Source: Rostratula benghalensis (taxonomy: Eukaryota > Chordata > Aves > Charadriiformes > Rostratulidae). From it: a stretch of DNA of 64,000 nt. Shown here piece by piece: positions 30,101-44,821 of this stretch. How positions within the stretch are numbered: the first letter of the stretch is position 1; every line of letters begins with the position of its first letter. The translations under genes and the position numbers were made by a program. Below the pieces are notes generated by a model. It was not told where the DNA came from and did not search any database. It was given only the letters and a program-made list of their open reading frames with translations. Location: assembly GCA_013399305.1 (NCBI GenBank), contig VXAI01000157.1, positions 538,662 through 602,661 of the forward strand, written 5' to 3'.

Positions 30101-33100
30101 CCTGAGCAGTGTTGTGTAGAAGTCTAAGAAGTTGAGGCATTTAAATTAAAATTAGAACATTAATATCAATATTAAAAGGTCAGATTTGACCAACACTTCA
30201 CTTGACAGCAAAGCTCAAAACATGCCCAAAAGACTTGAAAAAAGGTCTTGGAATACAAGAACTCTCAAGTATAATCATAAAGACCTCTATAAATCCAATT
30301 CTATGCTTGCCAGGTAAAGGAAACTTTCACAACATCCATTTGCTGTTGCTCTAAAGTCCTTTTCTGTGTTCAGAGAGGTGCAAAGGAGTTTTCTTGTAAA
30401 GAGAACAAAACCCACATCTAACTCATAATAAGGACTAAGTAAGAAATCTTGATACCAAACAGTTAACAAAAAATAATATGATTTTCAGAGCAATCTAGGT
30501 GTTTCAGACAGACTACCATTAATTAAAAACAAACACACACACTGAATTATTTCCAGTGAAAAAATGTTTCTAGATAGCTTTGCAAATCTCTCCATTTAGT
30601 GTAGTGTGAAAATCACTATGCAACCATTTGGTTACGTGGTGTGTAAAGAATTTACTGTTGAGAATTATAATAGATAGAGAGTAAAAGCTAAACTAAATGG
30701 GAAAGGCAGCTTTACCATCAATCCATTAACCTTAATTTCCAGGGTAAGGCTTGTGTTATTTCTACAGGACACAGAGATGACATGGCACTGACGGTGCGTA
30801 ACCCACAACATGCATGGTAAATTTCAGCCACATGTAAAAGAGACAAATATTGCAGGAGCTACTGATCTCAATTAATACTGGCATAAAATAGACTTGTTTG
30901 TCATCCTTGGGTTTGTTAAATAGAGACTGAAATATGTCCAAGGGACAAGGCATATGTAGGTGGGTTTATGTAAAGCATTTATTTTATTTTTAAACTCATT
31001 CAGTCTCACCTCATAAAACAATAAACATCTCCTACTTGCCCTAAACCTTCTTTTGTCCTGCAAAAGTTGTTAAGGGTTGAAGGTGTTCAACATCCAGCCA
31101 AAAACCAGCTATTACCTTTCAGCATTGGACACAATTGCATGGATTGTGTGATGAAAGCTTTTCCCAAGAATATATAACAGACTATTAATAAGCGAGCAAT
31201 GATTATGATGACTGCATCTAGGCTGAGTATTTTTTCATTTCAAATTGTGGTTAAAATTTACGTATTTCCATAAAGACCCATGAATTCCAGCTCATAACAA
31301 AAATATTTGGAAATAACAGACCAACTGGATTAAATTCTGGACCTGATCATAATTTTGAAGTTGGATTTTATTAAACTTGACAGCAAAGTAACTGCAAGTG
31401 AAGACTGCTGTATCAGAGTGCCCCAAGTCAAAACCCTTGGTTGGATAACATGTTCACACAGCTGAATCCAGTGTTCCATAACAAGCCATCCAAGCTGAAC
31501 CAGGTGTCACAGAGAAAGAAACAAATTGAGTAATTAAAATAGCATGAAGAATAAGTCCTTTCTTGTCTTGTTTTTATTAGTAAGAAAATATGTTACTGTT
31601 GCACAGGTGGAAATAAAACCATCCACTTTCTTCAAGTAATCTAAATTGTTTAGAAGTGGTATCTACAACACATTTAAAATACATAGAGCCTGAATTCGTA
31701 TTCTTTATGAGAATATTCCTTATCATGCATTCATAGCTCTAGAGCCCCGATAACTAAGTAATTACAGGGGAAAGAGGCAGAATCTGATCTGTTTCTCCAA
31801 TACAGAAAACTTTCTGACAGTACTGATAACATCCTTAAGAACATTTCCTATGGCATATGACCTTAACAATAGCATTAAATAAACTTGCCTCTAAAGACAG
31901 CACAAAGGAAACAGAAAACTCAAAACTGAAAGTCCCTCTGATAAAAAGTTATCAAATACACAATATTTACTATTATGAAGGTCAAACACACCAATAGATG
32001 TACAGATAAATCTTTTCCAGAGGATTCTAAGCATAAAATTGGTATGTTAAAATAACTGTGTCTGAACAAACCTTTTCTCAGTAAGGAAGAGGAATGATGT
32101 CCTTCAACACTTTTTGAACAGTTTGGAACTATATTTATTACCGTGAAAGTCAACAAAGTAAGGGTTATAAAGGAAAAAAGGCAGCAAGTTTTACTATAGT
32201 CAAGAACTATATTTTCTGTTCTGTAATAAGAAAGCCTGTGCTGCAACCCCTGTATGACACAAAACTGAGAAGATAAACTGCTCATGATCATGTATCACTC
32301 ATTGTATGTAATACAGAAGTGAGGACTTAATAAAATAGAAGAGAGTCCAATCTTCCTACTAATTTCCATGTTTTGTAGATGATGAGAATCAAAATGAGAA
32401 TGGGGATAACTAATAAGTTATAAATATATATTTACAATATTCCTCCAGAACTTATCCCTCTGAAGCGTTTCATCACCTCTAAGTACATTTGATACTTCAG
32501 AAAGCAACAGTGAAGTTGTGTATTAGTTACTGTCAAAAAGGGCTAACTGGAATCAGCACGAAATCATAAATCAGACAATTCCACTCCTCCCTACAGAGGA
32601 GTGTGAGAGCAGAGCCATGCTGTTAAGAGGACAAGCTGTGCTCACTGCCACCACCTGAAGTCACCCAAGAGGGCTTGTCTGTGTCTGCTGTGTGGAAGTG
32701 CGAGTAACAGCTTGCCTGCATGGGGAACCTATTAAGTAGGGTGTAATTAAGAAATTAAGTAGGGTGCACTCTGCACACACCGGATTGTTTCCCGACCAAT
32801 TTACTCCAGAATCAGTTTCAGCAAGGTGTAGCTCTGCCCACCATTATGGCAGGTTTGCAACACGAAGTTGAGGTGTGCCCTTGTGGGCAGCTAGTAGGGA
32901 AAATCTGTTCCCTAGAAGAAGGTTGAAACTAGCCCCCAGGCCTACTGTACTCTAATTCACAATATCCGAGGAAAGAACCGAAGAAGTTGGCTGCCTTTCT
33001 CATCTACAATGTATCGGCCACTAAATTTCAGCTCCAGACTGCTCTGCTTCACTTCTTCCTCTTGCTTCTTGATTTTGCACTCCAAAACTTGTTTAAACCT

Positions 33101-36100
33101 CTTTATATACCTTTACAATTGCATAAGGAGAAAGGCCTCAGGGTTTTTATGCCTGGTTTGGAAGGAAATAGTTGCGGGTCTTTGTCCATCTGCTCAGAGA
33201 GGTTTGTTTGTAAGCAGACAACAGGCATGGTATAAGTGAGAGGAACCACAGGAATGCCCACCGTGGTCTTTCAGTATCACTCTTAATGAGAACGATTACA
33301 GACATTCAATATGTTTAACCACCTCTTCCCCACTTCGATCAATGACTGTTTTAAATTGCAGGACTGCCTAGAAAACACGGGGAGAGAACATAGTTTAGCA
33401 TTGTTTAGGTCTGTAAATCTCCAAAACTACAAAAATCTAATTTTCTTGTTACATTCTGGTTTTTATACAAAGCTGCAAAACTAGAAATACACTAAGAATA
33501 ATCAAAATTCAATAGCAGACATCAGCAATCTAGTGCAAACCCTGATCTCGGTCATGAATGCTTCCAGCAACTGCTTATCACAGCAAGTTCTTAATACATC
33601 ATAACTAAGTGTTAATTGATTCATTCTTTTAATTTTTCTGATATGCAAGTCATGGTCCCTTAAGTGCTGTTGGTAATAACATAACTGTGTACAAACTTTC
33701 AATTTGGTTTCTAGCAATGGGAGATCATGGGACACGTTGAAGATAAAAGTGTAAGCAATTTAACATACAATTAGAAATTTCCAGTGGGTTTTCAAAATAA
33801 GAAGTAGCCAGGTGGAAGGAGGAATACTTTGGTATTCAGTCATTCCAATGAAAATGAGATAATAGGGATCATGGACAAAGAAGAAAAGATTATTTATGGT
33901 TAGTATCAGAGCTAGTGGTTTGTTAAAAAGGCAAGAAAATGAGGTAAGACAGAACTATCAGGTTATTTAGAAACAGAATATGTCACATCAACCATGAGAA
34001 ATTACAGGGATAATGTTAAGTGCATGTTTGTATATTAATACTGGCTTTCAGGCTTTCAGATACTTCTGACTCCTTTTCTTTGAAATAATTTCATCTGCCT
34101 TGTACAGGCTTTCTTATTAAACAAATTAATTTGCTGTTTCACACAGGCTTTTCTCTATATATTAATACAAAAGAAACCCTGAGTTCTATTCGTCATCAGA
34201 ACCATGTTACAGTTAAACAATGCCCATGATGGATCGGTTGTGCCTGAACACCTACAAAAGAAAGAGTGGCAAATAAAACTACAATGCTTCTCCAAATAAA
34301 AGCCTCGCTGCTTTAGTTCCACTTATCTAGGAGAAATCCTAGACTTGCAATGGACTCTTTTAATCTGTATTTAAATTAAAGCAGGTCAGCAGCAACAAAT
34401 CTATAGGATGCAGTCATATTCCAGTGTTTTCTGGAAGGTTCGCACAGATTTACCTCAAGTAGAGTAAACAATGAGCATTTTAACCAGGGATCCTTCAGTT
34501 CCTAAAGGTAGGTAGAAGGATCAAGCCACCAGATGCCCCCCATCTTCCAAGATTTATTAAGGAAAACAGTACATAAAGGAAAAGAGTATGTTCACTGCAA
34601 TTATCTTGCCTTCATATGTCATATTCCAAAGATCTCTCCAAATGATCTGTGAAGCCCAGCCACCCAGTTCTTATAACTTCAATGAAATGAAGCTAAACCA
34701 AAATATCTTTTAGCTTATGAAATGTTCCTATTTAAGTGCCTACAACATACTCATATTGGAGATATACCTTTATTACTATTGAATTATTTTCTTTGTTGTA
34801 CTCTTAGTGTCACCCACTTCTGTGTGACCCCTGGGACACTAATATTTATGCACCTGGCCTTCATCAAGCATGTGCCTTTCTTTGTAAATGGATTCCACAG
34901 CAAACATGGCTTGTTTTTGGTTTGTTTTTTTTTTATTTCTTCCATACTGTAGTTGACAACCCAAAGCTGCATAATTACAGCACAGAATACAGACAAAAGG
35001 ACGTCCAGAAAGAGTATTTGGGAATAAAGGGATACCTTAAGTAGTGGAAACAGATGTCAGATTTCCTAAGAACTACAGATTATGAACATGGAAACACTTT
35101 ACCTAACTACCAGAGACACAAGGGCAATGTATTATTGTCAAGCAGTCGTGCTCTCTTTACCAAGCTTTGAAAAACAAACCAAAACTATTCAAAGAACAAG
35201 AGGTGCATATGTGGCACAGTAACAATTATTTCTACCACCAAATTTGGGAGCGGTTATGATCCTACAGATGTAATCTCTCCATTCAGTGATACAAGTTCTT
35301 TGAATGTTTATTTTGGCACTCACCTGTAAAAGCCACATTGATAATGAAAAATCGAATTACTTGCTCCCACAGTGGGTGTGGACATCATGAGATCAGTAGA
35401 TGCCTACTGAAAGAGATTGCAAAATACTATTGTCTGTCATTCAGAGTCATGTTGAAGCCTATGAGAAAGTGGCAGAAATTTAACAAATGGTAGAAATTTC
35501 AGTGTAAAATTTAAATCCAGTAGGTTTCATGACAATTTAAATTCTGCTTGGTAGAAGCTTGCTTGTTCAATGCCACGTGGAGGATCTTTGTGACTCACTT
35601 TAGTGCATCGTTTCAGCATCTCCCCACTCTCCAAAGGAGACCAAGGACAGTTGTGTGGGTCAGGGATTGTGCATCTGTATCCCCAATAGTGTTTGCATGC
35701 CAGAGGCCACAGCAGCATGAAGCTCAGCAGACTGCAAACCCTACTCCCAGCAGCTGGGTAAATATTCATGCAGTGGCCTGCACCGTGCTCTCTGCTGCAA
35801 GCGTGACTTTGCCAGCCCATCCAGCGAGGAAGCTTAGCCCAGGTGTGTCCACAGGAGCTGCAGCGACCGCAGTCTGAACACACCCATCAGCCCTTCCAAA
35901 ATTCCACTTTCACTAGGCTAATTGACATAAACAGGCTTAAGTGAACCAGACTGCACACAGATTGCTGCACTTCACAACTATGCTTGTTGTGAAGTAGGCA
36001 GCTCTCTACAGGTTGCTGGCTGCCGCTGCCTTCTGCATGCGTGTGCATACCCTATGCACACCCTGCCTTTTTCTTCTAGACTTTTAAAAAACAGAGACAC

Positions 36101-36522
36101 CATTTATTAAGGCAATATCCTCAAAACGGCTATTGACAGTTTTCCAAAACTGTTCTCCCTCTAAGACTTTACAGAATAATCTAAACAGATGCAGCACCCA
36201 TATTGCCTTATAAATGGAGCCCTCCTTTCCCAACAAAGTTGTATTGTTGAAGTCAAAAGCCTTCCTTCACATGTAATGGCAAAAGGTCCCTCGCTATAAT
36301 AAAAAAAAAAATTATAAATCTTATTGTAGTCATTCTTTTCACCTTATTCTAAAGTTTTCTTAGAGGTTGTAATCCAGAAAACACTTATACATGTAGCTAG
36401 CTATGTGTATGTGTATAGTCCAATTGAATGTGTGCTAAGATGATGTAATTTTGAAATACAGGATCCATAAAAAGTGTCCTAGTTTAGCATGAATAGACAC
36501 TGCAGCACTAGATCTGTTCTTG

Positions 36523-36548
36523 ACCATCATGATATTTATCATCATGGT
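36523..36548. repeat. Short imperfect inverted repeat
   Basis: The arms ACCATCATGATA and TATCATCATGGT are separated by 2 bases and pair at 11 of 12 positions. This is a small potential cruciform in AT-rich DNA, and no function is evident. Confidence 0.6.
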
Positions 36549-38207
36549 ATTATTATAGCATCAAATTAAAAAAAAAAAAAAGGTTTATATGAACTAGATC
36601 CCTTCCTATCTACCTCTATCATCAACAACGTGTTATAGTTATATTGTCTTATCTCATGCCATACCATAATTCAAAAACTTTTCTGTACCGGACAACCCTG
36701 TCCCTTACAGTGTGGAGCTATGAAGAGACTCTGGGCTGATATTTGGTGCCATTTTGCATTCCAGTCTCTCATTTAAAGTCACATATTAGAATTTAAAATT
36801 ATAACTAAACTGCTGTGGAGTAATAAACTCCACAATCTTGGGCAAAATCGTAACTAACTGAAAAGGCAGAGAAAATGCACAGAAATAAATGTACCAGAAA
36901 TAGTAAAGGTCTTCTGTCTCAGATGCCAAACAAAGATTTTAGGACAAAAACCACAAGCGTATACAGAGGGAAATTGAAGAACAGAGAAATAATCTGCCTT
37001 CCATTTCACTAAAATAAATGAAAAAAGCTGAACTTTCTTTCTAATTCTTGCTTTTTGCTTTTTAAAGCATTGTACTTTTGATACCATAGTCCTATTGAAG
37101 ACCAGAGAGTGAAAACAAGAAGATTAAATAACCTCCTGACTCAAAGCCTTTGTAAGGGCTTTCAGAAAGTAGCTCCTCACTTGCATGCCAGTTCTCTGAC
37201 CCTCCAAGCAGGAAGAGGGTCTCATCCAATGTTTGTTCTGCTGCACACACCAAATTTTCATAAATGTGCTATGAGGAAGTCTATGAGTAAACACAAGCAA
37301 CCAGTGAAGCGGATCCAATGTCACCACAGCTTAAGTCTGGGAGGTTGTAAACCTAGGAGGTTGCTACAGGGGTAAATATGGTTGTAGGGCTGATGCTGGT
37401 AGCTCAGGCTGCTGTATCCAGACAGCAAAATGCTAAGTGAACCTCCTCAGCCTCCGGGATAAGTCTCAGGTCTGGCCTGTACAGACTTTCGGCTGTTTCT
37501 GACCACTTCCTTCTCACCTTTCTATACAAACACAGAATACTTTAAATTGGCCAGGAATGCTAGGAGGTATCTGTAATGACACCCTGCTAAAAGCAGGACC
37601 ATCTGAGATTGGGTTGTTCACATCCAGGAAACATGAACAAATCCAAGGAACTCCCCAGCACCATTAATAAAATTGGAAACCCAATGGTGCCAGTCCTCCA
37701 AATTAAAACCCAGTCTATGCGACCTGAATTTTCACTTCACTCAGCAGTGTTCAAAAGTTTTCATTCAGCTCTCACTTCATTCAGTATCCTTATTAAAAAT
37801 ATATAAGATAAGGAAGGAGGGAATCTATCACTTGTAAAGTCACAGCTATAAGAAGAAAACTTTACAGAGGGTAAAGAAAGGGAAATTCTAGCTCAAGCAT
37901 GCAGTCCTCACTGCCCTGTCTTGTCTTTCTTTTCTTTTAATACTGGTTGGCTACAATCATAATGCAACAGGCCAAGAGTAGTGTAGATGAGATGAGACAA
38001 TCTGAGCTTTCAAACCACACCAACACCCTGGAGAGGAAGTAAAAAGATAATTCTAAAGCTGTGCAAATGAGGTACAGTAATCCAACACAACACTGCCCGG
38101 CCAAAGAAAAAGTTTCTGTTGTATTTTAAAGTGTGAGCATTTTAATTCTTGTAGCAAGAGCTTTGCCTCCATGATCCTTTTCATTGCTGCCAAATCAAAC
38201 AACAAAA

Positions 38208-38232
38208 ATTGTATATATATGTATATATATAT
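38208..38232. repeat. (TA)n low-complexity tract
   Basis: Alternating TATATA and TGTATATA sequence, an ordinary AT dinucleotide repeat. Confidence 0.75.
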
Positions 38233-41200
38233 TTAATAGATACTTCATATATGCTTTACATATGGGCTTATATAATTTACAGATATATGGAGATGCTATT
38301 GAGAATAAACCTATTCATTCGTGGACACTGTGAAAAATCATCTGCTTTAGATGTCACAGTGCAGGGCTCTCAGACCGTTTTTCTGTCATTTATCATTGCA
38401 GACGAGCCTGTCAATACTTTGAAGTGTATACTATTTTCTCCACCAAAAAAGTTAATTACCCCTGTCCTGTTTCTTTATTAAAATCTCAGAATATGCAAGA
38501 TAATAAGTTGTTTCAAAACAAACAAACAAACAAGTTTGTTTTAAAACATTAGCCAGAAAAGTCTAGTACAAACGTATAGAAAGTTTTCTTCCTTTTATTT
38601 CTGACTGAAGGAGTCTGCCCAAGAACTGATGTTAATAGACTGAACAGTTCATTATTGACAATAGGGCTGGGACCTCACAGAGCTGCTGTTTTCTTCTTCA
38701 TCTAGGGCCAAGAGAAGATGCCTCAGCTATTTGGAAATGAATCAACCCTATCAACAGCAATAAAAAAAATCTTTGGGGGAAAAGGGAAGGTTAACATTAA
38801 TTGAAATGATGGATTGACTGGTAAATCATCATGAATTGCTTCCAGAAAGCCTAATTCATATTCAAATGCTGCTTTTGTACTGGCATCACACGACAACAGT
38901 GAAATACGACCCCCTCTCCCACCCCCATTTACTCCTCTCCCCGGCGCCTAGAAGGTTGTGTATTGAAGACTCTTCCAAACTACTTTTAGCCGATTTTCCC
39001 CTTACACAGTGTTGTTCTCCTAAAAAATTGTGGTTTAACTATTCCTCAGATGCATCTAGTTAGAAACTTTATCTATCTTCAGGTATTAAACTGAGTTCTC
39101 AAACAGAGCCTTACAAGTTGAATGTGTAAATGTATAATAAATTTATAAGATAGATAAGAAATTTAGCATATTCCAACTGTATATAAAATTAGGATTTTGA
39201 TTGTTATTGTAGCTGATCTTCAAACATCCCTCTCTGTACAAACTGAGTTCAGGCATAGAAAGCACACAGCAATTTCTAAGTGTATTTTCATTAAATGCTT
39301 GTGGTTTGCACAGACTTTCCGTGCCACTATAAAACATCTCTGCTTCACTAGAAATGGCTAATGCCTAACTAGATAGAGAAAATTCTAATCAAAAGACAAG
39401 AGTTAACTCATGCAAAACACTCTCACTGAAGGTTTAGGGATGAAAAATTTACCACTCCAATCTAGCAAAGACAGCTAGAGAAGGAAAATTAACTTAATCT
39501 TAATTAGGAGTCATGGTCTTAATTTAAATCATGCATCCTTTTCACCTCAGACTGAAAAAGGAAAGCTCTGAAAGCACACAACAATTATTCAAAAACAGCA
39601 GAAAGGCAAAAAAAAATTCCAACAAATGCAAAGTATCTCACCTGCTTTGGTGTAACCCACAAAATACAGAAGTAAATACAACCCTGTGTGTTACTACTCA
39701 TGGATGTGTCCTCTCATTGCTGCTTTGAGGACAGAGGTGAGAGGGAAGGGGCAAACACTGCCAGCTGTACAAACCCTGAGGATCCCCAGAAGAAAGCACC
39801 CCTGCTTCCATGGGCAGGATGTTGGATCCTTTGCCAGATCCAATGGCCACGCCACCACTTTGCTCCCTCCTTTCCACAACATGTGGGTCCCACACAGGAC
39901 AGGCTGCCATGGCGTAGCTCCACCATCCAAGCAGATCAGTAGCAGCTGGGTGTAAAGCCCAGTTCTCTTCAATCCTTTCTGACCTTGCTGCTGCCTGTAG
40001 CACCATCTGCATAAAGCTTCCGAGGAGAGTCAGCCGTGAGGTGCGATGAACAGTCTTCAGCCTGACAGACACTCATGGTGTAGGTCTGCAGGAAGAAGGG
40101 AGACTCATGCAGCGTGGGTACTGTGCTCAGACCCTTAAAAGCAGACAAAGCCACACATAAGCAGAGAGGGTAATTTTGCTCTGTAACTGATTTGGCAGAA
40201 GAAACAGGAGGATCTCGCGTGATATCTTTCTAAGAAGTCTTTTCCTGATTAGACACGAACAAGACTTCCCAAATCAGTGGTGTTGACAGGCTGATGAAGC
40301 CCATGCAGTCAAACTGAGAAATTTGGCTCAAAATGTAGCATTGTCTCTTTTTTTTTGGTGCAAATCAGAGGAATTCCATAGATATCTCCTGTATTACAAT
40401 TTGCCTGACACCAGTAGGGGCCTCTTAAAATAGCCTCTGTGTGTGTAACCCACACAACAATGTTGCTTAACTATGGGACTTTTTTTTCTAATCCTCAGTT
40501 TCACTTCCATATGATATAAAAAGATCACTGACCTATCAGTCTTATTCAGTTGTCTTTCTTATCTTGTTGCTCTCCTCTTCAGTGGCCGTCCACTGTGGAG
40601 GCAAGTTTACAGCAGCTGTGAAAATCACACTATTCACGGCAGGGTCACCTCACCCCAAAACTGCTCTATCTTAAGAGAACAAGACTGGGATCTCTGCTTT
40701 AACACAGAAAATAGAGAAGACTTTTCTATGACACAGCATGTCCTCACATGGATTCACTGTATTCTCTGACCCTTAGCTTCCTTGTGAGTAAAGTAAGGTC
40801 ATAATACCTATCTACCTAATGACACTTACCAAGGATTTTGTGAGCACAAAGTACTAAGGCCAGTCAGCAACAGAGGCGAAAGAGAAGTGTTGTTGCCTCA
40901 GATTCCCACCTGAACACTATAGGCCCTGGAACTTACAGCTACTTAGTTTTTCAAAATTGCAGAAAACTGGAATTGGACTTTTATAAAGACGTGGATAATG
41001 AAAACTTACATAGATGGAGCTGTTTGATGACCCGTCCAGTACTTCATTTCAATAATTATTCCTGTCAAGCTTGTATGAATAGATATTTACAGGCATTCAT
41101 ATGTATTTTTCTTCCATTATGCACTGTGCTGTAACTTATCTATTCTATATCTATTCCACATGCAATGTACGAAGAATTTATCAAATTACAGTCTGAAAAA

Positions 41201-43310
41201 AATGAGTAAGCACACAGACCTGGGGCTCCTGTAATGAAGCAAGCCTGTGGAAATGGTAACCCACAAGTTCCTCCCTGAAGTCTGTGAGGAAGCTAATATA
41301 TGTTGTAGTCTTGCTTTGTGGGACAATTTCCTTTTTTAGCGGTCAGCCTCATACACACTGTTACTACTTTTGACACATCTGCAGTCTCTCATAATGCTTC
41401 TGCAAGGGTGCACTGAAATATGTATTTATGAGGGTTTAAAAGCCTCAATGAAGGACTAGCTGGTAGTTGTGAAGGAAAAACACCTGCCACTCTAAATATG
41501 AACACTGGCACAACTTGTTTTGACCTCACTGAAGTCCTGCCCCTTTTAACGTAAAGCAGGGTAAAATCAATGAGTGCTAAACACTGCAACCCCTAGAAGA
41601 GGGAAAACACCTAAGAGAGAGCATTGATCAATATGCATATTACCAGAGTAATATCTAGAGGTTTTTGTCTTGACTTGAGATGACACAGGGCTTGCAGCTC
41701 CCCTCTGAACACAGAAGCAGGGGTGAGAAGAGCAGACGAGCCACCAGCCTGCCTGCTGTCCTTGCTCCCTGGGATGACCAATACTGCTGTTCTTCCCACA
41801 TAGCCCATATGGAAAATGGCTATTTTTGGACCTCACAGAGGTCAAAAACGCCAAACCGGGTGGTTCTTTCCTCCTTTGGGTCAGCCTGCAGTGCTGCCAG
41901 CTATCCTAGAGGCAGAGTTGCTACCCACTCAGAAAGGTCATATCCTTCTTTGGCCACCTCTGTGGAGGCAGAACTGGCAGCAGTTACATCCACTGTGGAG
42001 AGCATTGACTGCACCTTTTCAGGGCAGCTTAGTACCCACCTGAGGGACAAGGTCCATATGAGCCATAGCTGGGCTGGAATCTGTCCTCTCTTTCAAGGAA
42101 GAACTCACTCAAAGCAAACAGCATTCATTGGTGTTCCTGCAGACCCTAAATTCCAGAATCCATGGGCTGCTAATTTAGTTTGGAGATATTTTGGGGGGGA
42201 GTTTGTTTCCTACATGAAGGAAATATCTTCATTTTAGCAACTTCTATTCTTTTGTTCACGTGGCTTCCTTGGTGTTGAGATATTTTAGAGCACTACATTT
42301 TTTTCCTCTACTTCATGTATCCACAAAGAAAAGAAAAGAAAAGCTTCACTGCATTTCTTCTGCCATGCCAAATTGAGGAGTCTGACTGTTAACACTGCTG
42401 AGCTTTTGATGAGAACTGCCTTACACACACTTAAAGAACAGGGATAAAGGAGCAGCAAACGGGTCTGTGTTTAGTAAGTTAAATGTGAAGCTGTTCAGTC
42501 ACATTTTGTATTTAAAAGAAACTTAATTTCAAAGCAGAATTTACTTTGAGCTTGGCGAGAAGAGCAGAAGTGCTGTTCCACCGTAAAGCTCTGTGAAACC
42601 GTATGTGCAAGGTAAGGAATTAGAGAATATTAAGGACAGGCTGTGGAAAATAGGTTCAATTAGCTGTTCCTCAGGTAAGAGGCTCTTCAGTTTTATTGAA
42701 AAGCAAGCTGTAAGAAATCGCTTGCCATTCTGCAGGCTGGCAGCACATTCAAGTGTTCATTTTGTTACTGTGATAAGTAACCAGCTGGAACATAGGTCAT
42801 TGAGAGGTAGCTTGTATCCACTATTCATACCTTTATCTTACAGCTAAAGGAATCAATTTTATAAAGAATGTTTCTTTTACACAGAAAGAAAGGACAAAAG
42901 AGTATCAAAGAGCCACAGCCAAACAAGTGTTTTACCAATACAGACCATACCAGGTTCAGCAGTTCTTTCATGTTCTCTGTGTCGCTGCGTGCATCTTCTA
43001 GATCTCCTGATGAAGGTCAGGAGTCTGGAAATCACTCATTTCCTCTTGAACTCTCTTCTCCTTTTTGGAAGCCTCACTGGTCTGTCTGAAGGCAGTGAAA
43101 AAGGGAGGTGGGTTGGGGCAAAGGAACAGGGCAGGTAAGCCGGCAGACAGGGTACTTTGTGCTGTTTCTTACCACTCCAAAACACCTGCCTCAAACTGGA
43201 CAAGCATTTCCACAGAACTCGGCATTTCTGATACAAATTTGAGATTGCTTCTTATTAATGTCCTTTCTATGCTATACTTTTTGTCACTTACTACTTTTAC
43301 ACCAATAAAT

Positions 43311-43332
43311 GGGGAGGGTGGGGGAGGAGGGG
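43311..43332 (+). other. Potential G-quadruplex motif
   Basis: The plus strand has runs GGGG, GGG, GGGGG and GGGG separated by A, T and AGGA. This meets the usual four-tract, short-loop pattern for an intramolecular G-quadruplex. It lies in AT-rich DNA with no adjacent CpG island or recognised gene. Formation in the cell is inference. Confidence 0.6.
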
Positions 43333-44678
43333 AAAAGAGGTGAGATCTAAGAAAAATTACAATTTCCATCAGCCAAGAATTCTAAACATACAATCTCCTA
43401 CATATTTTGCTAACCCAAGGCTTTCTAAGTCAGTTTTCCTTTCCCCCCCTCCAAATCATGCAGTTACAATAAAAGATCTCATATGAGATTAATGAAATGC
43501 TGTCTTTTCTTCAACCTGAAGAAAAGTTCTAAGTATTTTTTAGCTCCCAGACATTAGTGCTTTAAAAGTCCTTTAATATGGGAGCATAACTGGCTAGAAA
43601 AATATTACAATTTTCAGGTCTAAAGAAGAAGAAAGATGTTCTTACAAAAAGCCCCTGAATTAAATCACTACACTGGTAGGCATTTTGATTCTCTGATAAA
43701 GGTAGTGAAATATTCTCGGCAAACAATTTTAAAGAAACTTATCATTTAATCACAAGCTGAATTTTCTGCCTAATATTAAGGAGAAGTCAGCTCTGACCAG
43801 GGGGGACAAAACTGGGAGAGATGGAAGTGACATGGAGCTGCCGAACTTTTTATAAGCTTTCTGTACCTTTTTGGGCCATCGTCTTTCTTTCAAGGGGCTG
43901 CATAAAAAAAAGTTAGAGTAAAACTTCACTTTGCGCCATATGTTGTTAAAATAACTATTTATCATCTGCAAGGAAAGCAATGGGAGAAGCTTTCCCACCT
44001 CCTCTGTTTGCCTTGCACACGGGACGGTAGTTATGATCTGTGAATTCTGAGTGAGGTTCTTACCAAAACCAGAATCCAAATTCTACCAGGGACCTTTTCT
44101 GTCCTTGAAGGGGGTAAGCTTACGGGGGAGGCTGCTGCCTGAGCTGAGCTGTCCCCCTCACCCGGGCTGCCCTGCTTTGCTTCTGACAAGTGAGGCCAGA
44201 GCTTTGTTTTTTGGGGTTCCTCACCAGCTGCACCCCCTCACTTGTTCAACGGCTTCAGGCAGCTCACCGAGCCCCGTGTCCTACCTGAAAAACACAGGTA
44301 ACGGGTGACATTGCAAAGCACTGCTTGCTTCAGTGGTTATGTCCTTGAGTAAAAACAGCCCTTTGGGTGTGGAAACCTCACATGAATAAACGCTCACCAA
44401 GGCTGGAGACGGGAATTTAGGTTATAGAGCTTTCCTGTTCAACAGAAACGGGGAGAAGGAACTATGTGCAGTATTTCAAGCCACGCAATGTATGCCAAGA
44501 TAAAAGTTTCTGTCAGTGAATTTATAGGTGCTTCTAAAAATAAAGTTCTTTGGACAATTATTCTCTTAAACATTAGGTGGACATAAATGGCATTCAGGCT
44601 ATTGACATCTGTTGAAATCAAATGCAGATTTTCAGCATGGGTTATTCTTTTTGTTCTTCCTCATTTTATCTACAATTT

Positions 44679-44702
44679 AAAATCTGAAAGCTTTCAGATT
44701 TT
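44679..44702. repeat. 24-bp perfect palindrome
   Basis: The half-site AAAATCTGAAAG is followed immediately by its exact reverse complement, with no spacer and no mismatch over 24 bases. It could extrude as a cruciform or bind a dimeric protein, but no known factor site was recognised. Confidence 0.85.
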
Positions 44703-44821
44703 GCCAGATGGGGAGGAAGACATACAGAAATGAGTGTTGTTTTACTATGTGGTTTCATTTAAGGTACATCTTTAAAACATTTGAAAGGTGAAAAAACTGT
44801 TCTATCATGAGCCTATGAAAC

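Larger units (their letters stand above)
27168..43310. other. AT-rich noncoding DNA, no gene recognised
   Basis: About 16 kb with no coding exon I can defend. Somewhat GC-richer patches at 35540-35880, 39690-40070 and 41680-42240 give overlapping open frames, on both strands in the first two, which is the signature of fewer stop codons rather than of genes. Small features include TA repeats at 38208-38232, an imperfect hairpin at 36523-36548 and a 13-mer repeated 23 bases apart at 32731-32766. Confidence 0.5.

Noticed and set aside
31920..32291. 123-codon hydrophobic minus-strand frame resembling a membrane protein
   Set aside because: The hydrophobicity comes from T-rich codons in AT-rich DNA. 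There is no start context or gene structure.
35527..35883. 118-codon minus-strand and 109-codon plus-strand frames facing each other
   Set aside because: Both strands are open over the same bases because of local GC content. There is no motif and no consistent splice sites.
39694..40072. Five overlapping frames of 70-124 codons on both strands
   Set aside because: Same explanation: a local shortage of stop codons. None has protein-like motifs or splice signals.
41680..42237. 185-codon plus-strand frame, the longest outside the island and gap
   Set aside because: Composition is not protein-like across its length, no domain is recognisable, and no acceptor or donor frames it convincingly. Homology search could reopen it.
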